Shown here: piece by piece, positions 1-7,959 of the stretch
Layout: each line of letters starts with the position of its first letter
Position numbering within the stretch: position 1 is the first letter of the stretch
Assembly (NCBI GenBank): GCA_039028695.1
Contig: JBCCHN010000056.1
Location: 1-29,694 of the forward strand
DNA from: JANQKX01 sp039028695
GTDB taxonomy: Bacteria; Pseudomonadota; Alphaproteobacteria; Kiloniellales; Kiloniellaceae
Length of the DNA: 29,694 bases
Reading direction: 5' to 3'
Made by a program: the position numbers and the translations under genes
The notes under the pieces: model-generated
Told to the model about the DNA's origin: nothing
The model's database searches: none
Seen by the model: the letters and a program-made list of their open reading frames with translations, nothing else

Positions 1-177
1 ATAGTAAATAATGATTGTGCCTAGGAAGGCGCCAGGTGCCAGAGTTAATTTTGCGGCTGACTTCCCCGTTCTGGTAAGGGAATCTCAAGGATCATCCTGC
101 TAGGATTTCGTTAACGGAGCGCCACGGTAGCGGCTGCTCACGGCACGCCTTTTCCCATTGGCTACGGGCTAAACAAG
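1..177. other. Intergenic left edge, no gene seen
   Basis: All frames carry frequent stops, and no truncated gene enters from the left edge. No terminator or tRNA is visible. It probably holds the promoter and leader of the small gene that starts at 178. Confidence 0.5.
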
Positions 178-414
178 ATGGTCGCACTGGAAAGAAAGCT
201 CATTTATTCCACCGATGAAGTGAAACTGGCTATGAAACTCTTGCTGGGTCATCGGGCGGAGGCGGAGACCGTGCGCCGTAACTTCTTTAGCGGCGAAGAT
301 AAAAAAAAGCACACCAACAAATTTATCCCGGTCAATGAAGACACCCTGGACTGGGCCTATCACGTTTGTGACCGCATGGCTTTTGAGCCGAACTGGCGGA
401 TTCACATTGGATAG
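178..414 (+). CDS. Small conserved-looking hypothetical protein (78 aa)
   Basis: I do not recognise a family. The product is a soluble, basic, 78-residue protein with no signal peptide or membrane segment. A lysine-rich stretch (EDKKKHTNK, about residues 40-48) lies in the middle, and the C-terminal third is rich in aromatic and charged residues (DTLDWAYHVCDRM). Residue composition looks like real coding sequence, and the reverse-strand ORF over the same span looks like its shadow. The ATG at 178 has only a weak purine-rich upstream region, so the start is uncertain. It converges on the DUF1289 gene, with a small inverted repeat (TTCCGG/CCGGAA, about 444-474) between them. Function unknown. 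Confidence 0.5.
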   Translation: MVALERKLIYSTDEVKLAMKLLLGHRAEAETVRRNFFSGEDKKKHTNKFIPVNEDTLDWAYHVCDRMAFEPNWRIHIG

Positions 415-503
415 AGAGTTTCGCCGCACAATTTTCTGATAGAATTCCGGCCTGGAAACAATGCCGATCCGGAAATTTATCCCATCAGGTCTCAGAGGAT
501 TGA

Positions 504-746
504 TTAATTGTCGTCCTTCCGATCGGCGATGTTCTTCAAGACCTGCCGTTTGTCATCCGCAGACATGATTGGCCATTCGCGTATTTCGTTCGGATTGCGG
601 AAACAGCCCAGACAATAGCCGGTCTTGGGGTCAAGTTGGCAGACTGCAATACAGGGAGACGGTACGGTTGTGTCAGGCTCAAACCGCCTAACGGGCCGCC
701 GTCTGGGGCGATTTCTTCGTCTATCCAAGGCGCTATCGCTGGTCAT
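504..746 (-). CDS. DUF1289 family cysteine-rich protein
   Basis: An 80-residue protein with the DUF1289 signature: PSPCIAVCQLDP followed by TGYCLGCFR and then EIREW with an MSADDKR segment. The four cysteines (C-x3-C, then C-x2-C) suggest a small metal or Fe-S site, but the family's biochemical role is not established. The N-terminus is arginine-rich (RRRNRPRRRPVRR), which suggests nucleic acid or membrane contact; this is inference. The ATG at 746 is preceded by TAGGAAC, a reasonable Shine-Dalgarno. It diverges from cyaC, with about 180 bases between the two starts. Confidence 0.85.
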   Translation of the reverse strand: MTSDSALDRRRNRPRRRPVRRFEPDTTVPSPCIAVCQLDPKTGYCLGCFRNPNEIREWPIMSADDKRQVLKNIADRKDDN

Positions 747-929
747 GGCGTTCCTATGCCAATTAAATGGCTCCTATACAAGCAATTCGCACTTCCGAGT
801 GGCCTTTGTAGATTTTTGGATAAAAGGGTCTAACAAAGGCTTTAGGGTTTTGAAATGTGGACGACAAGTCCCTGTTTTCAAGCCTATAAAGTTGTCCTGA
901 GCACCAGGGCGTTAAGGAACCCTTTCCCG

Positions 930-2612
930 ATGATCCGGCGGATAAGACTCGTTTCAGGCATAATTCTGATGGCCTTCGTAGCCAGCCATCTGTTGAATCA
1001 CGCCCTTGGCTTGGTCTCCTTGGAGGCCATGGAGTCCGGCCGTGGCGTTTTTTTGCAAGTTTGGCGCCCCTGGCCGGGCACAATTTTGTTGTATGGCGCG
1101 CTTTTTATCCATCTGGGCCTGGCCTTCTGGTCAATTTACCAACGCCAGAGCTGGCGCTTGCCGCCCCAAGATTGGTGGATGCTGCTCCTTGGTGTAGCTA
1201 TCCCGCCTCTTTTGATCATTCATATCCTGGGCAATCGGGTGGCCCATGAGGTCTATGGTCTCGAAGACAACTATCATTTCGACCTGTTGGTCTATTTTGT
1301 GCTGGACCCGTCTTTAGGCTGGCGCCAGGTGGCTTTGCTGTTGATCACCTGGCTGCACGGTTGCATCGGCCTGCATTTTTGGTTCCGCCTCAAGCCGGGC
1401 TATCTCACGTGGCGGTGGCCATTGTTTGCCTTTGCCCTATTGATCCCGGTTTTTTCCTTAGTGGGCATATGGGTTGCTGGCCAAAAAGTTGTGCAGATGG
1501 CCAGCGATCCGGCTTGGATTAGCAGTGTGTTACAGACGGTCAATGCACCCCCGGCTGCGCAAATAGCGTCCATATATCGCCTGGCGGACTGGATTTTGTA
1601 TGGCTTGGTGGCAATCCTGTTGGCCACCTTCCTAGCGCGCATCGGGCGGCGCCTTTGGCGCGCGCGCCGGGGGGTGCTTCGGGTCACCTATCCGGACGGG
1701 CGCCGCGTGGCGGTCTCCCGGGGTACCACCATATTGGAAGCAAGCCGCAGCGCTTCCATTCCCCATACGTCTATCTGCGGCGGCAAGGGACGCTGCTCGA
1801 CCTGTCGGGTTCGGATCGCCAAAGGACCAGAGCTGGAGCCGCCCAGCCCCTCGGAATCCAAAGTTTTGGCGCGTATCGGGGCTGCACCAAATGTGCGCCT
1901 GGCCTGTCAAACGCCGGTGACCGACAATTTGCAGGTCATTCCCCTTTTACCGCCCACCGCGAGCCCGCGGGACGGGCACAAACAATCCGACTATCTGCGC
2001 GGTGACGAGCGTGAGATTGCAGTACTTTTCGCCGACCTGCGGGGTTTCACCAGCCTATCTGAGCACAAGCTTCCCTATGACGTGGTTTTTATTCTCAATC
2101 GCTATTTCGCCGGCATGGGTAAGGCGGTTGAAGAGGCCGGGGGCCGCTTGGACAAGTTTATCGGTGACGGGGTGATGGCCTTATTTGGGGTCGACAAGGG
2201 TCCCAATGAGGGGGGGCGCCAGGCGCTTGCAGCGGCCCGCCTGATGTCGCTGCAGCTGGCCGAGCTCAATCGGTCCCTGGAAGGGGACTTAGAGGCCCCC
2301 TTACGCATTGGGATCGGGATCCACATCGGCCCCGCAATTGTCGGGGAAATGGGCTACGGCCAGTCCGTCGGTGTCACAGCGATCGGTGATACGGTCAACA
2401 CCGCCAGCCGTTTAGAAGCCCTGACCAAGGATTTTGGCGCCCAATTGGTTGTGTCGGAAACCCTCATGTCCCAAGCGGGTGTCAATCAGGCGGGTGTCAA
2501 TCAGTCGGGTGTTAATCAGCCGGTATTTGAGCGTCGCGACATCGAAGTGCGGGGCCGCAGGGGAAAATTGGGTATTTTTGTCATCCCCGACGCCCAGGAC
2601 CTCGCCTTATAG
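930..2612 (+). CDS. cyaC: CyaC-type redox-responsive class III adenylate cyclase (diheme membrane anchor, 2Fe-2S domain, cyclase domain)
   Basis: Three modules can be read, numbered from the ATG at 930. Residues 1-240 hold about six membrane helices with paired histidines (H20/H24, H61, H98/H106, H143/H149), like the tetra-histidine diheme-b anchor of succinate:quinone oxidoreductases. Residues 250-340 are a 2Fe-2S ferredoxin domain with C283, C289, C292 and C326. Residues 355-550 are the class III cyclase domain: metal aspartates in LFADL (D369) and IGDGV (D413), the lysine of LDKF, and GDTVNTASR, all favouring ATP. Sinorhizobium meliloti CyaC has this architecture and reports the redox state of the quinone pool; the same role is inferred here. 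An in-frame ATG at 855 adds 25 non-hydrophobic residues; 930 was chosen because it places the first helix near the N-terminus. A three-copy 15-base repeat lies near the C-terminus. Confidence 0.93.
   Translation: MIRRIRLVSGIILMAFVASHLLNHALGLVSLEAMESGRGVFLQVWRPWPGTILLYGALFIHLGLAFWSIYQRQSWRLPPQDWWMLLLGVAIPPLLIIHILGNRVAHEVYGLEDNYHFDLLVYFVLDPSLGWRQVALLLITWLHGCIGLHFWFRLKPGYLTWRWPLFAFALLIPVFSLVGIWVAGQKVVQMASDPAWISSVLQTVNAPPAAQIASIYRLADWILYGLVAILLATFLARIGRRLWRARRGVLRVTYPDGRRVAVSRGTTILEASRSASIPHTSICGGKGRCSTCRVRIAKGPELEPPSPSESKVLARIGAAPNVRLACQTPVTDNLQVIPLLPPTASPRDGHKQSDYLRGDEREIAVLFADLRGFTSLSEHKLPYDVVFILNRYFAGMGKAVEEAGGRLDKFIGDGVMALFGVDKGPNEGGRQALAAARLMSLQLAELNRSLEGDLEAPLRIGIGIHIGPAIVGEMGYGQSVGVTAIGDTVNTASRLEALTKDFGAQLVVSETLMSQAGVNQAGVNQSGVNQPVFERRDIEVRGRRGKLGIFVIPDAQDLAL
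2475..2519 (+). repeat. Three tandem 15-base repeats inside cyaC
   Basis: The unit GCGGGTGTCAATCAG occurs twice exactly and a third time with two changes (TCGGGTGTTAATCAG). It encodes AGVNQ, AGVNQ, SGVNQ in frame. The repeat sits in the C-terminal part of the cyclase domain, just after the VVSETLM strand. Being in-frame multiples of 15, copy number can change without breaking the protein. Confidence 0.9.
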
Positions 2613-2641
2613 AGCACCAAATCGAGCACCAATAAGGAAAA

Positions 2642-3112
2642 TCAGGATCCCTGCGCTGCTTTATAGTCGGCTACCTGATCGCGCAGGTCGTAATACTCTT
2701 CACAGCCAAAAAAACACGCCTCGTCAAGGACCTTTAATCGTTCTTCGGCTTTCGCCAAATCGCCCATTTCGAGATAGAGTTCGCCCAGGTATTCGTTGGC
2801 CCCCAAATGATCAGGGTCAAGATCCAATGCCTTTTGGTAATGAACAAATGCTAGATCTCGGTTGCCCAGTTTACGGTGACTGAATCCTAAGTAATTCTCT
2901 GCGTTTGCGTTCTTGGCGTCGGCTTCAAGGACCTTTCCCAAGAGGGGAAGCGCCTTGGCATAGTCGCCTTTCTCAATAAACTCCACTGCGGCGACATAGT
3001 TGGGGTCAGCCTTTGGGCTGCTGGAGTCATCGCTGCCAGCCGCCATGGCGCCGGCTGTTGAAAAAAATAGTGCGAGGACTCCAAATGCCCCCATTCGCAA
3101 AACAGATTTCAT
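2642..3112 (-). CDS. Secreted TPR-repeat protein
   Basis: A 156-residue exported protein. A signal peptide (hydrophobic core GAFGVLALFF, likely cut after AMA) is followed by about three tetratricopeptide repeats: a GDYAKALPLLGKVL unit, an LGNRDLAFVHYQKALDLDP unit and an MGDLAKAEERLKVL unit. A short C-terminal tail carries CFFGC. TPR proteins act as protein-binding scaffolds; the partner here is unknown. An upstream ATG at 3148 exists, but the ATG at 3112 was chosen because GGAGGAG lies seven bases before it and it places the signal peptide at the N-terminus. It lies downstream of recX on the same strand with about 100 bases between, so it may be cotranscribed. It converges on cyaC, 29 bases away. 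Confidence 0.85.
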   Translation of the reverse strand: MKSVLRMGAFGVLALFFSTAGAMAAGSDDSSSPKADPNYVAAVEFIEKGDYAKALPLLGKVLEADAKNANAENYLGFSHRKLGNRDLAFVHYQKALDLDPDHLGANEYLGELYLEMGDLAKAEERLKVLDEACFFGCEEYYDLRDQVADYKAAQGS

Positions 3113-3214
3113 TACAGGTCTCCTCCTTGCCCACGAACTTGATAACACTATGGGTCTTTATGTTGGTCGAAACAGGGCTATTTCCATAAAAGAGATCAAA
3201 AAAGAGTGAGCCGA

Positions 3215-3805
3215 TTAGAAGTCCTGCTCGTCACGATGGCCACCGGCGTCAAAATCAATCACCTTTTTTGCCGTGTCGTAGGTGAAGCCACGTCGGCCAA
3301 GCGCCGCCAAATCCCGAGCGCGCCACTCATCCCGACGGTCTGTTGGACGGAAGGGGCCAAGCCGGCGTTTTCGGGCGTAGCCAAAGGCCGATTCTAAATC
3401 CAAGTCGTCAGGTGAATCACCAAGATCGGCAATCACCTGATCAATGATTTCGCTCTCAATTCCTTTTCCTGTCAGCTGAGCGCGGATGCCACGGATGGAC
3501 AGGCCCTTGCGCAGGTAGGATCGGCCCTTGGCACGGGCGTAGGTCCTATCATCCAGAAGGCCTTTCTCGGTTAATTTGGCAATGATTGCCTTGATCGCTT
3601 GTTCCCCGGATTGGGGGTCGGTTCCGTGCGCACGGGCAGAGCGCATGACCCTGTTCATCAAAATACGCCGAAGGTTTGCGGCAGATGAGGCATAGCGGTC
3701 CAGGTAATGCAGAGCGGCGCGCTCTAGGTAGACTGCTGTCGCCTTTCGGGGCTGGCGCCGCCGCTTTTCCCGAGGAGGCGATTTGCCTTTATTATCATCC
3801 GCCAT
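3215..3805 (-). CDS. recX: RecX, RecA regulatory protein
   Basis: A 196-residue RecX family protein. RecX binds the RecA filament and limits its extension and activity during recombination and SOS. The sequence shows the helical three-repeat RecX layout: ALHYLDRYASSAANLRRIL in repeat one, a LTEKGLLDDRTYARAKGRSYLRKGLS segment in repeat two (pattern GxLdDxxYA) with IRAQLTGKGI, and a third repeat with ARKRRLGPF and LGRRGF. The N-terminus is highly basic (KRRRQPRKATAVYLERA). recA is not in the window. It diverges from the first ABC permease gene with about 60 bases between starts. Confidence 0.9.
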   Translation of the reverse strand: MADDNKGKSPPREKRRRQPRKATAVYLERAALHYLDRYASSAANLRRILMNRVMRSARAHGTDPQSGEQAIKAIIAKLTEKGLLDDRTYARAKGRSYLRKGLSIRGIRAQLTGKGIESEIIDQVIADLGDSPDDLDLESAFGYARKRRLGPFRPTDRRDEWRARDLAALGRRGFTYDTAKKVIDFDAGGHRDEQDF

Positions 3806-3866
3806 GGCCTACCCGGTTCTAAAGTAGAGCGTCGAGACGGTCTTGCTTGAAGACCGCGGCGAGTTT

Positions 3867-4745
3867 ATGTCATGGGCCATGGAGCCGTCATCCCTCAAAA
3901 CAGAACCAGCCGCACCGTCATCTGCTGAAAGGCCCCCATCGGCCGATTGGGCTGAGAGCCCATCCGTGCGTCAAATGGGCCGCCTCAATGGCAGGGGCTT
4001 GTGGACACTCTATTTGAAAGAGGTACGCCGCTTTTTGAATGTCTTTACCCAGACACTCATTGCCCCAGTCGTGACCACATTGCTGTTTCTGGCGATTTTC
4101 TCTTTGGCCCTGGGCGGCGGGGACCGGCAGTTGGGAAATGTTCCCTTTGCTGTCTTTCTTGCGCCCGGGTTGATCATGATGGCCATGGTGCAGAACGCCT
4201 TCGCAAACACCTCCTCTACCCTGGTGATTTCAAAGGTTCAGGGCAATATCGTGGACCTGCTGATGCCGCCCTTGAGTGCCTTTGAGGTCACCTTGGGCAT
4301 GGCTGGCGGCGGTCTTACCCGCGGTTTGTTAGTGGGCCTAAGCGTTTCCTTCGGCATGTGGCTTTTTGTGCCGCTTCAGCTTCACGCTCCGGCTTTTGTT
4401 TTATTCCACGCCGTCATGGCCACGATGATGTTGTCGCTCTTGGGTATGATCGGCGGCATTTGGGCGGAGAAGTTCGACCATATCGCGGCGGTCACGAACT
4501 TTGTCATCACACCCTTTTCCTTTTTGTCGGGAACATTTTATTCCATCGAGCGATTGCCCAGTGAGTGGCAGCTGATCGCCCAATTTAATCCCTTCTTCTA
4601 CATGATTGACGGATTTCGTTACGGATTTATCGGTTATGCCGACGGTTCCTTAGCGGTTGGGATTGCCGTCATGCTGCTCGTGAACCTGATTTTGTGGTGG
4701 GGGGCCTATCGCATGCTCGCAACGGGATACCGATTGAAACCTTAG
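3867..4745 (+). CDS. ABC-2 type transporter permease (first of a tandem pair)
   Basis: An integral membrane permease of the ABC-2 type (NodJ/DrrB-like export family). A polar, proline- and serine-rich N-terminal tail of about 40 residues precedes the conserved NGRGLWTLYLKEVRRFL entry helix, about six membrane segments and the typical late motifs PFSFLSGTFYSIERLP and FNPFFYMIDGFRYGF. Such permeases move lipids, polysaccharides or drugs with a separate ATPase. No ATP-binding gene is adjacent. The ATG at 3867 was chosen; a TTG at 3843 would add eight residues, and neither has a strong Shine-Dalgarno. It is followed, 65 bases on, by a paralogous permease, suggesting a two-permease complex. Substrate unknown. 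Confidence 0.88.
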   Translation: MSWAMEPSSLKTEPAAPSSAERPPSADWAESPSVRQMGRLNGRGLWTLYLKEVRRFLNVFTQTLIAPVVTTLLFLAIFSLALGGGDRQLGNVPFAVFLAPGLIMMAMVQNAFANTSSTLVISKVQGNIVDLLMPPLSAFEVTLGMAGGGLTRGLLVGLSVSFGMWLFVPLQLHAPAFVLFHAVMATMMLSLLGMIGGIWAEKFDHIAAVTNFVITPFSFLSGTFYSIERLPSEWQLIAQFNPFFYMIDGFRYGFIGYADGSLAVGIAVMLLVNLILWWGAYRMLATGYRLKP

Positions 4746-4810
4746 CGACAAAATCTTGTGGTCTACGAGATTTGCTGTGGGTTGCGCTGGTGAGAGGAAC
4801 CTGCGTTAAG

Positions 4811-5620
4811 ATGGACAAAATCCGATATTCCCAGCCGGTTCTTCGCCAATTTGGCTTGGTGAATGGCCGCGGCCTTTGGACTTTGTTTTGTCGCGGGTTG
4901 CGCCGCTGTTGGCGGGCCGGTTGGTATTCCATTAGTGGGCCGTGCATATCCAGCATTCTGTTCTTGGTGGTTTTTGTCTTGGCCAGCGACCCCGATCAGA
5001 CAATGGTGCAAGGGGTAACAGTCGCCCAATTTGTCGCTGCCGGAGTTGTGGTGCTCAGCCTTAGTCAATCGGCCTTCGAGGCGGGTGGTATATGGCTTAT
5101 GGAAGACAAGATGGAAGGGGTCATTTGGGACCTTTTTTCAGCGCCCTTAACACCGGCTGAGATTTTTGCCGGTTACCTCTTGCCGGCGGTGACCTTTGCG
5201 CTACTGGTGGGAGGTGTCGTGACAGGCCTTATCGCGCTTCTGGTCGGCCTTTCGATCACTTTCCCTTTGATTTGCCTTTTGTTTGCGATGCTTGCGGCCT
5301 TATTTTTTGCCCAAATTGGTGTTCTTGCAGGCATCTTGGCGCAGCGTTGGGAATCCTACAGTTTTTTTGAGTTTTTTCTGGTTCTGCCCCTGGCATTTTT
5401 ATCCGGCGGTTTTTTTGCGGCCGCGGCTTTGCCTGTGTCATTGAAGCCGGTGTTGGCCATTAATCCGGTCTTTTACCTGATGGATGGATTTCGCTTTGGA
5501 CTAACCGGGTTTGCGCAAGGCCCCATCCTCGCGGGGTTCCTTGGGTTGGTGGTCTTGAACGGCGCAATGGCGTGGGGCATCTGGCGCCTCTTGCGGTCCG
5601 GGTTCCATATAAAAGCTTGA
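4811..5620 (+). CDS. ABC-2 type transporter permease (second of a tandem pair)
   Basis: A 269-residue membrane permease clearly related to its upstream neighbour: NGRGLWTLF at the entry helix, PLAFLSGGFFAAAALP, and INPVFYLMDGFRFGLTGFA near the end match the equivalent motifs of the first permease. About six hydrophobic segments are visible. A longer reading from 4694 would overlap the upstream gene by 52 bases and adds no conserved sequence; the ATG at 4811 follows GAGAGGA and puts the NGRGLW motif at the same distance as expected. The two are probably cotranscribed and may form a heterodimer. The ATPase partner must be encoded elsewhere. Substrate unknown. Confidence 0.87.
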   Translation: MDKIRYSQPVLRQFGLVNGRGLWTLFCRGLRRCWRAGWYSISGPCISSILFLVVFVLASDPDQTMVQGVTVAQFVAAGVVVLSLSQSAFEAGGIWLMEDKMEGVIWDLFSAPLTPAEIFAGYLLPAVTFALLVGGVVTGLIALLVGLSITFPLICLLFAMLAALFFAQIGVLAGILAQRWESYSFFEFFLVLPLAFLSGGFFAAAALPVSLKPVLAINPVFYLMDGFRFGLTGFAQGPILAGFLGLVVLNGAMAWGIWRLLRSGFHIKA

Positions 5621-5683
5621 CGAATTGTTAACGCCCCTTATCCAAGATGCGCCCCTACCCCGCAAATTATTGGGATCGCCGCC

Positions 5684-6628
5684 ATGCTTGCTCGTCGCTT
5701 TGCTTTCCTACCCTTGACCAAAAAGCCCCTATTCGCCGGCATTTTTCTCCTTGCTCTAACCTTCGTCGGCCTTGGCCCGGTTGATCTTAAGGCCTCGGAA
5801 GACTCGATTCTCAATGAACAAGGTCTGCTGTGGCGTGTCGAAAAGGAGGGACTGCCAATCGGCCACCTCTTTGGCACCATTCATATTACCGACGATCGGG
5901 TGCGCCAACTCGCTGAGCCGGTACAAGATGCCTTTGATCAGGCCGATGTGGCGGTCTTTGAAGTGCTGTTGGACGAAGCGAGCCAAATCCGTGTGGCCCA
6001 AACCATGATGATGCATGATGGCCGTACCTTGGACCAGATCATGGATCCGGATGATTATAATAAGGCGGTCATCGCTGCATCCGAACTGGGGGTACCTGAA
6101 CAGGCGGTCCGTCTTTTTAAACCTTGGGCTTTGATGTCATTGCTAATTTTTCCAAAAGAAGAGTTCCTGCGAAAAGCCCAAGGTCACCTGCCCCTGGATC
6201 AGGATCTGACGGAACGGGCGAAAACGGCGGGCAAGGAAGTGGTCGCCCTTGAAACCGTGGACGAGCAGCTGGGGCTGTTCGATAGCATGTTGCAGGGCGA
6301 TCAGGTCGCCATGCTGTCCAGTGTTGTAAACGATCTGGATGCCGCGCAAGCCCTCTATTCGAGCATGGTGGACGCTTACCTGGCCGGCAATGTGGGGGGC
6401 ATTTACCAGCAAACACTGGAACGTTCTGCCCAGTCGGATCCTCGTTTGACGCGGGAGTTTGAAGAAAAGATCGTTATCGATCGAAATCACCGCATGGCCC
6501 AGCGCCTGGAGCCTTTGCTGGCTACCGGCAAGGTTTTTGCCGCTGTGGGTGCGGCCCATCTTCCTGGCGAGGAAGGTCTCGTGGAACTTCTCAAAAATCG
6601 GGGCTACACGGTCACCAAAGTACAGTGA
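5684..6628 (+). CDS. TraB/GumN family protein with N-terminal signal or anchor
   Basis: A 314-residue TraB/GumN family protein. The N-terminal segment (about residues 14-32) is hydrophobic and looks like a signal peptide or anchor, so the domain is likely periplasmic. Family motifs include GHLFGTIHITDDRV near the start of the domain, ADVAVFEVLLDEA, the LFKPWALMSLL segment, and the C-terminal GKVFAAVGAAHLPGEEGLVELLKNRGY. The family is structurally linked to Tiki-type metalloproteases, and the GTIH and GAAHL histidines would be candidate metal ligands; activity here is inferred. It is a single gene, 62 bases after the permease pair and 136 bases before argD, which has its own promoter. Confidence 0.88.
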   Translation: MLARRFAFLPLTKKPLFAGIFLLALTFVGLGPVDLKASEDSILNEQGLLWRVEKEGLPIGHLFGTIHITDDRVRQLAEPVQDAFDQADVAVFEVLLDEASQIRVAQTMMMHDGRTLDQIMDPDDYNKAVIAASELGVPEQAVRLFKPWALMSLLIFPKEEFLRKAQGHLPLDQDLTERAKTAGKEVVALETVDEQLGLFDSMLQGDQVAMLSSVVNDLDAAQALYSSMVDAYLAGNVGGIYQQTLERSAQSDPRLTREFEEKIVIDRNHRMAQRLEPLLATGKVFAAVGAAHLPGEEGLVELLKNRGYTVTKVQ

Positions 6629-6629
6629 T

Positions 6630-6656
6630 GATCCCTTTTAAGGGAGTTGCGGGATC
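6630..6656 (+). repeat. Inverted repeat GATCCC/GGGATC after the TraB gene
   Basis: GATCCC at 6630-6635 and GGGATC at 6651-6656 form a perfect six-base inverted repeat with a 15-base loop, with a competing CCCTT/AAGGG pairing inside. There is no T-run, so it is not a classic terminator. It lies directly upstream of the argD promoter. Confidence 0.4.
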
Positions 6657-6658
6657 GG

Positions 6659-6703
6659 TTGACTTCCCGCGCAAGACCTAGTCTATTCACGCCTTTTGCG
6701 CGG
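6659..6703 (+). promoter_or_regulatory. argD promoter with an inverted repeat across the -10 region
   Basis: TTGACT at 6659-6664 and TCTATT at 6682-6687 are separated by 17 bases, a good sigma70-type match. A perfect eight-base inverted repeat, CCGCGCAA at 6667-6674 and TTGCGCGG at 6696-6703, brackets the -10 box and the expected start site near 6694. It could be an operator for a repressor of arginine synthesis. The promoter is predicted from sequence alone. Confidence 0.55.
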
Positions 6704-6764
6704 ACGTGTGGGATGGAGCCTACGCTCGGGTGCGCCACGTCCACCTGCCAACGGGAGAACCGCC

Positions 6765-7943
6765 GTGAGTGACGCTGTTATGCCGACCTACGCCCGTTTC
6801 GACCTTGCTTTTGAGCGGGGTGAGGGGGCCTATCTTTTTACGGCCGATGGCGAGCGTTATTTGGATTTCGCCGCCGGGATTGCCGTCAATGCGCTGGGTC
6901 ATGCCCATCCGCGCCTGGTGGCGGCCCTGAAGGCGCAATCGGAAAAGCTCTGGCATTGCTCCAACCTTTATCAAATTCCCGAAGGCGCTCGCTTGGCCGA
7001 CAGTCTGGTGGAGGTGAGTTTCGCCGATCAGGCGTTTTTTTGTAACTCCGGTGCCGAGGCAGTGGAGGGAGCCATGAAGTTGGTTCGCCGCTTTCATTTT
7101 GCCAATGGTCAGCCCGAGCGGACACGTATCATCGCCTGCAAGAACGCTTTCCATGGCCGCACCATGACGGCGCTGTCGGCGGCGGATAATCCCAAGCACT
7201 TGGAAGGTCTAGGGGCTGTATCGCCCGGATTTGACCACGTTCCCTTCGGCAACATGAACGAGCTGCGCGCGGCCATTACCGCAGAAACCGGCGCGATCAT
7301 GGTGGAGCCCATTCAGGGGGAGGGCGGTATCATCCCCGGCCAAATGGACTATTTGCGGGCGCTGCGCCAGGTCTGCGATGAGTACGGCCTATTGCTCATT
7401 TTCGACGAGGTGCAGTGCGGAATGGGCCGCACGGGAAAGCTCTTTGCCTATGAATGGGCTGAGGTTGTGCCCGATGTTATGACCTTGGCAAAGGGATTGG
7501 GCGGCGGTTTTCCCGTAGGGGCCTTTTTGGCCACGGAGGCAGCCGCCAAAGGCATGACGGCGGGCTCCCACGGCTCGACCTTTGGCGGCAATCCCTTGGC
7601 CATGGCGGTCGGAAACGCTGTGCTGGAAGTGCTGCGGGACAAGGCCTTTTTGGATAACGTCAAGACGACTTCAAAATATCTTTGGAATGCCTTGTCGAGA
7701 CTTGTGGACGACCACCCGACGATCTTGACCGAGGTGCGCGGCAGCGGCCTAATGATCGGTCTAAAATGTGTCGTGCCCAATGGGGAGATGGTGGCCCGTC
7801 TTAACGGGAACCGTCTATTGACGGTGGGCGCCGCGGACAACGTTGTGCGCTTGTTGCCTCCCTTGATCATCGGCACGAACCATGTTGACGAGGCGGTCGC
7901 CATTTTGGATAAGACCTGCCGTAGCTGGCCTGGTGGGGCGTGA
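6765..7943 (+). CDS. argD: Acetylornithine aminotransferase ArgD
   Basis: A PLP-dependent class III aminotransferase that converts N-acetylglutamate semialdehyde to N-acetylornithine in arginine synthesis. Motifs counted from the GTG at 6765: NSGAEAVEGAMK near residue 94, the FHGRTMTALSA substrate loop near 129, FDEVQCGMGRTGK at 213-225, and the Schiff-base lysine in LAKGLGGG (K243). Length (392 aa) is normal for ArgD. The GTG was chosen because GGGAGA lies eight bases before it; a longer reading from 6696 would overlap the promoter. It is the first gene of an operon with argF (16-base gap) and hslO. Confidence 0.95.
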   Translation: MSDAVMPTYARFDLAFERGEGAYLFTADGERYLDFAAGIAVNALGHAHPRLVAALKAQSEKLWHCSNLYQIPEGARLADSLVEVSFADQAFFCNSGAEAVEGAMKLVRRFHFANGQPERTRIIACKNAFHGRTMTALSAADNPKHLEGLGAVSPGFDHVPFGNMNELRAAITAETGAIMVEPIQGEGGIIPGQMDYLRALRQVCDEYGLLLIFDEVQCGMGRTGKLFAYEWAEVVPDVMTLAKGLGGGFPVGAFLATEAAAKGMTAGSHGSTFGGNPLAMAVGNAVLEVLRDKAFLDNVKTTSKYLWNALSRLVDDHPTILTEVRGSGLMIGLKCVVPNGEMVARLNGNRLLTVGAADNVVRLLPPLIIGTNHVDEAVAILDKTCRSWPGGA

Positions 7944-7959
7944 AAGTGAGCGGCCGAAT

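Noticed and set aside
763..1083. A 106-residue minus-strand frame over the cyaC promoter and start
   Set aside because: It overlaps the cyaC membrane domain, has arginine/proline-biased shadow composition and no recognisable motif.
1632..1910. Minus-strand frame opposite the 2Fe-2S domain of cyaC
   Set aside because: It is the reverse of a clear ferredoxin motif, so it is a shadow.
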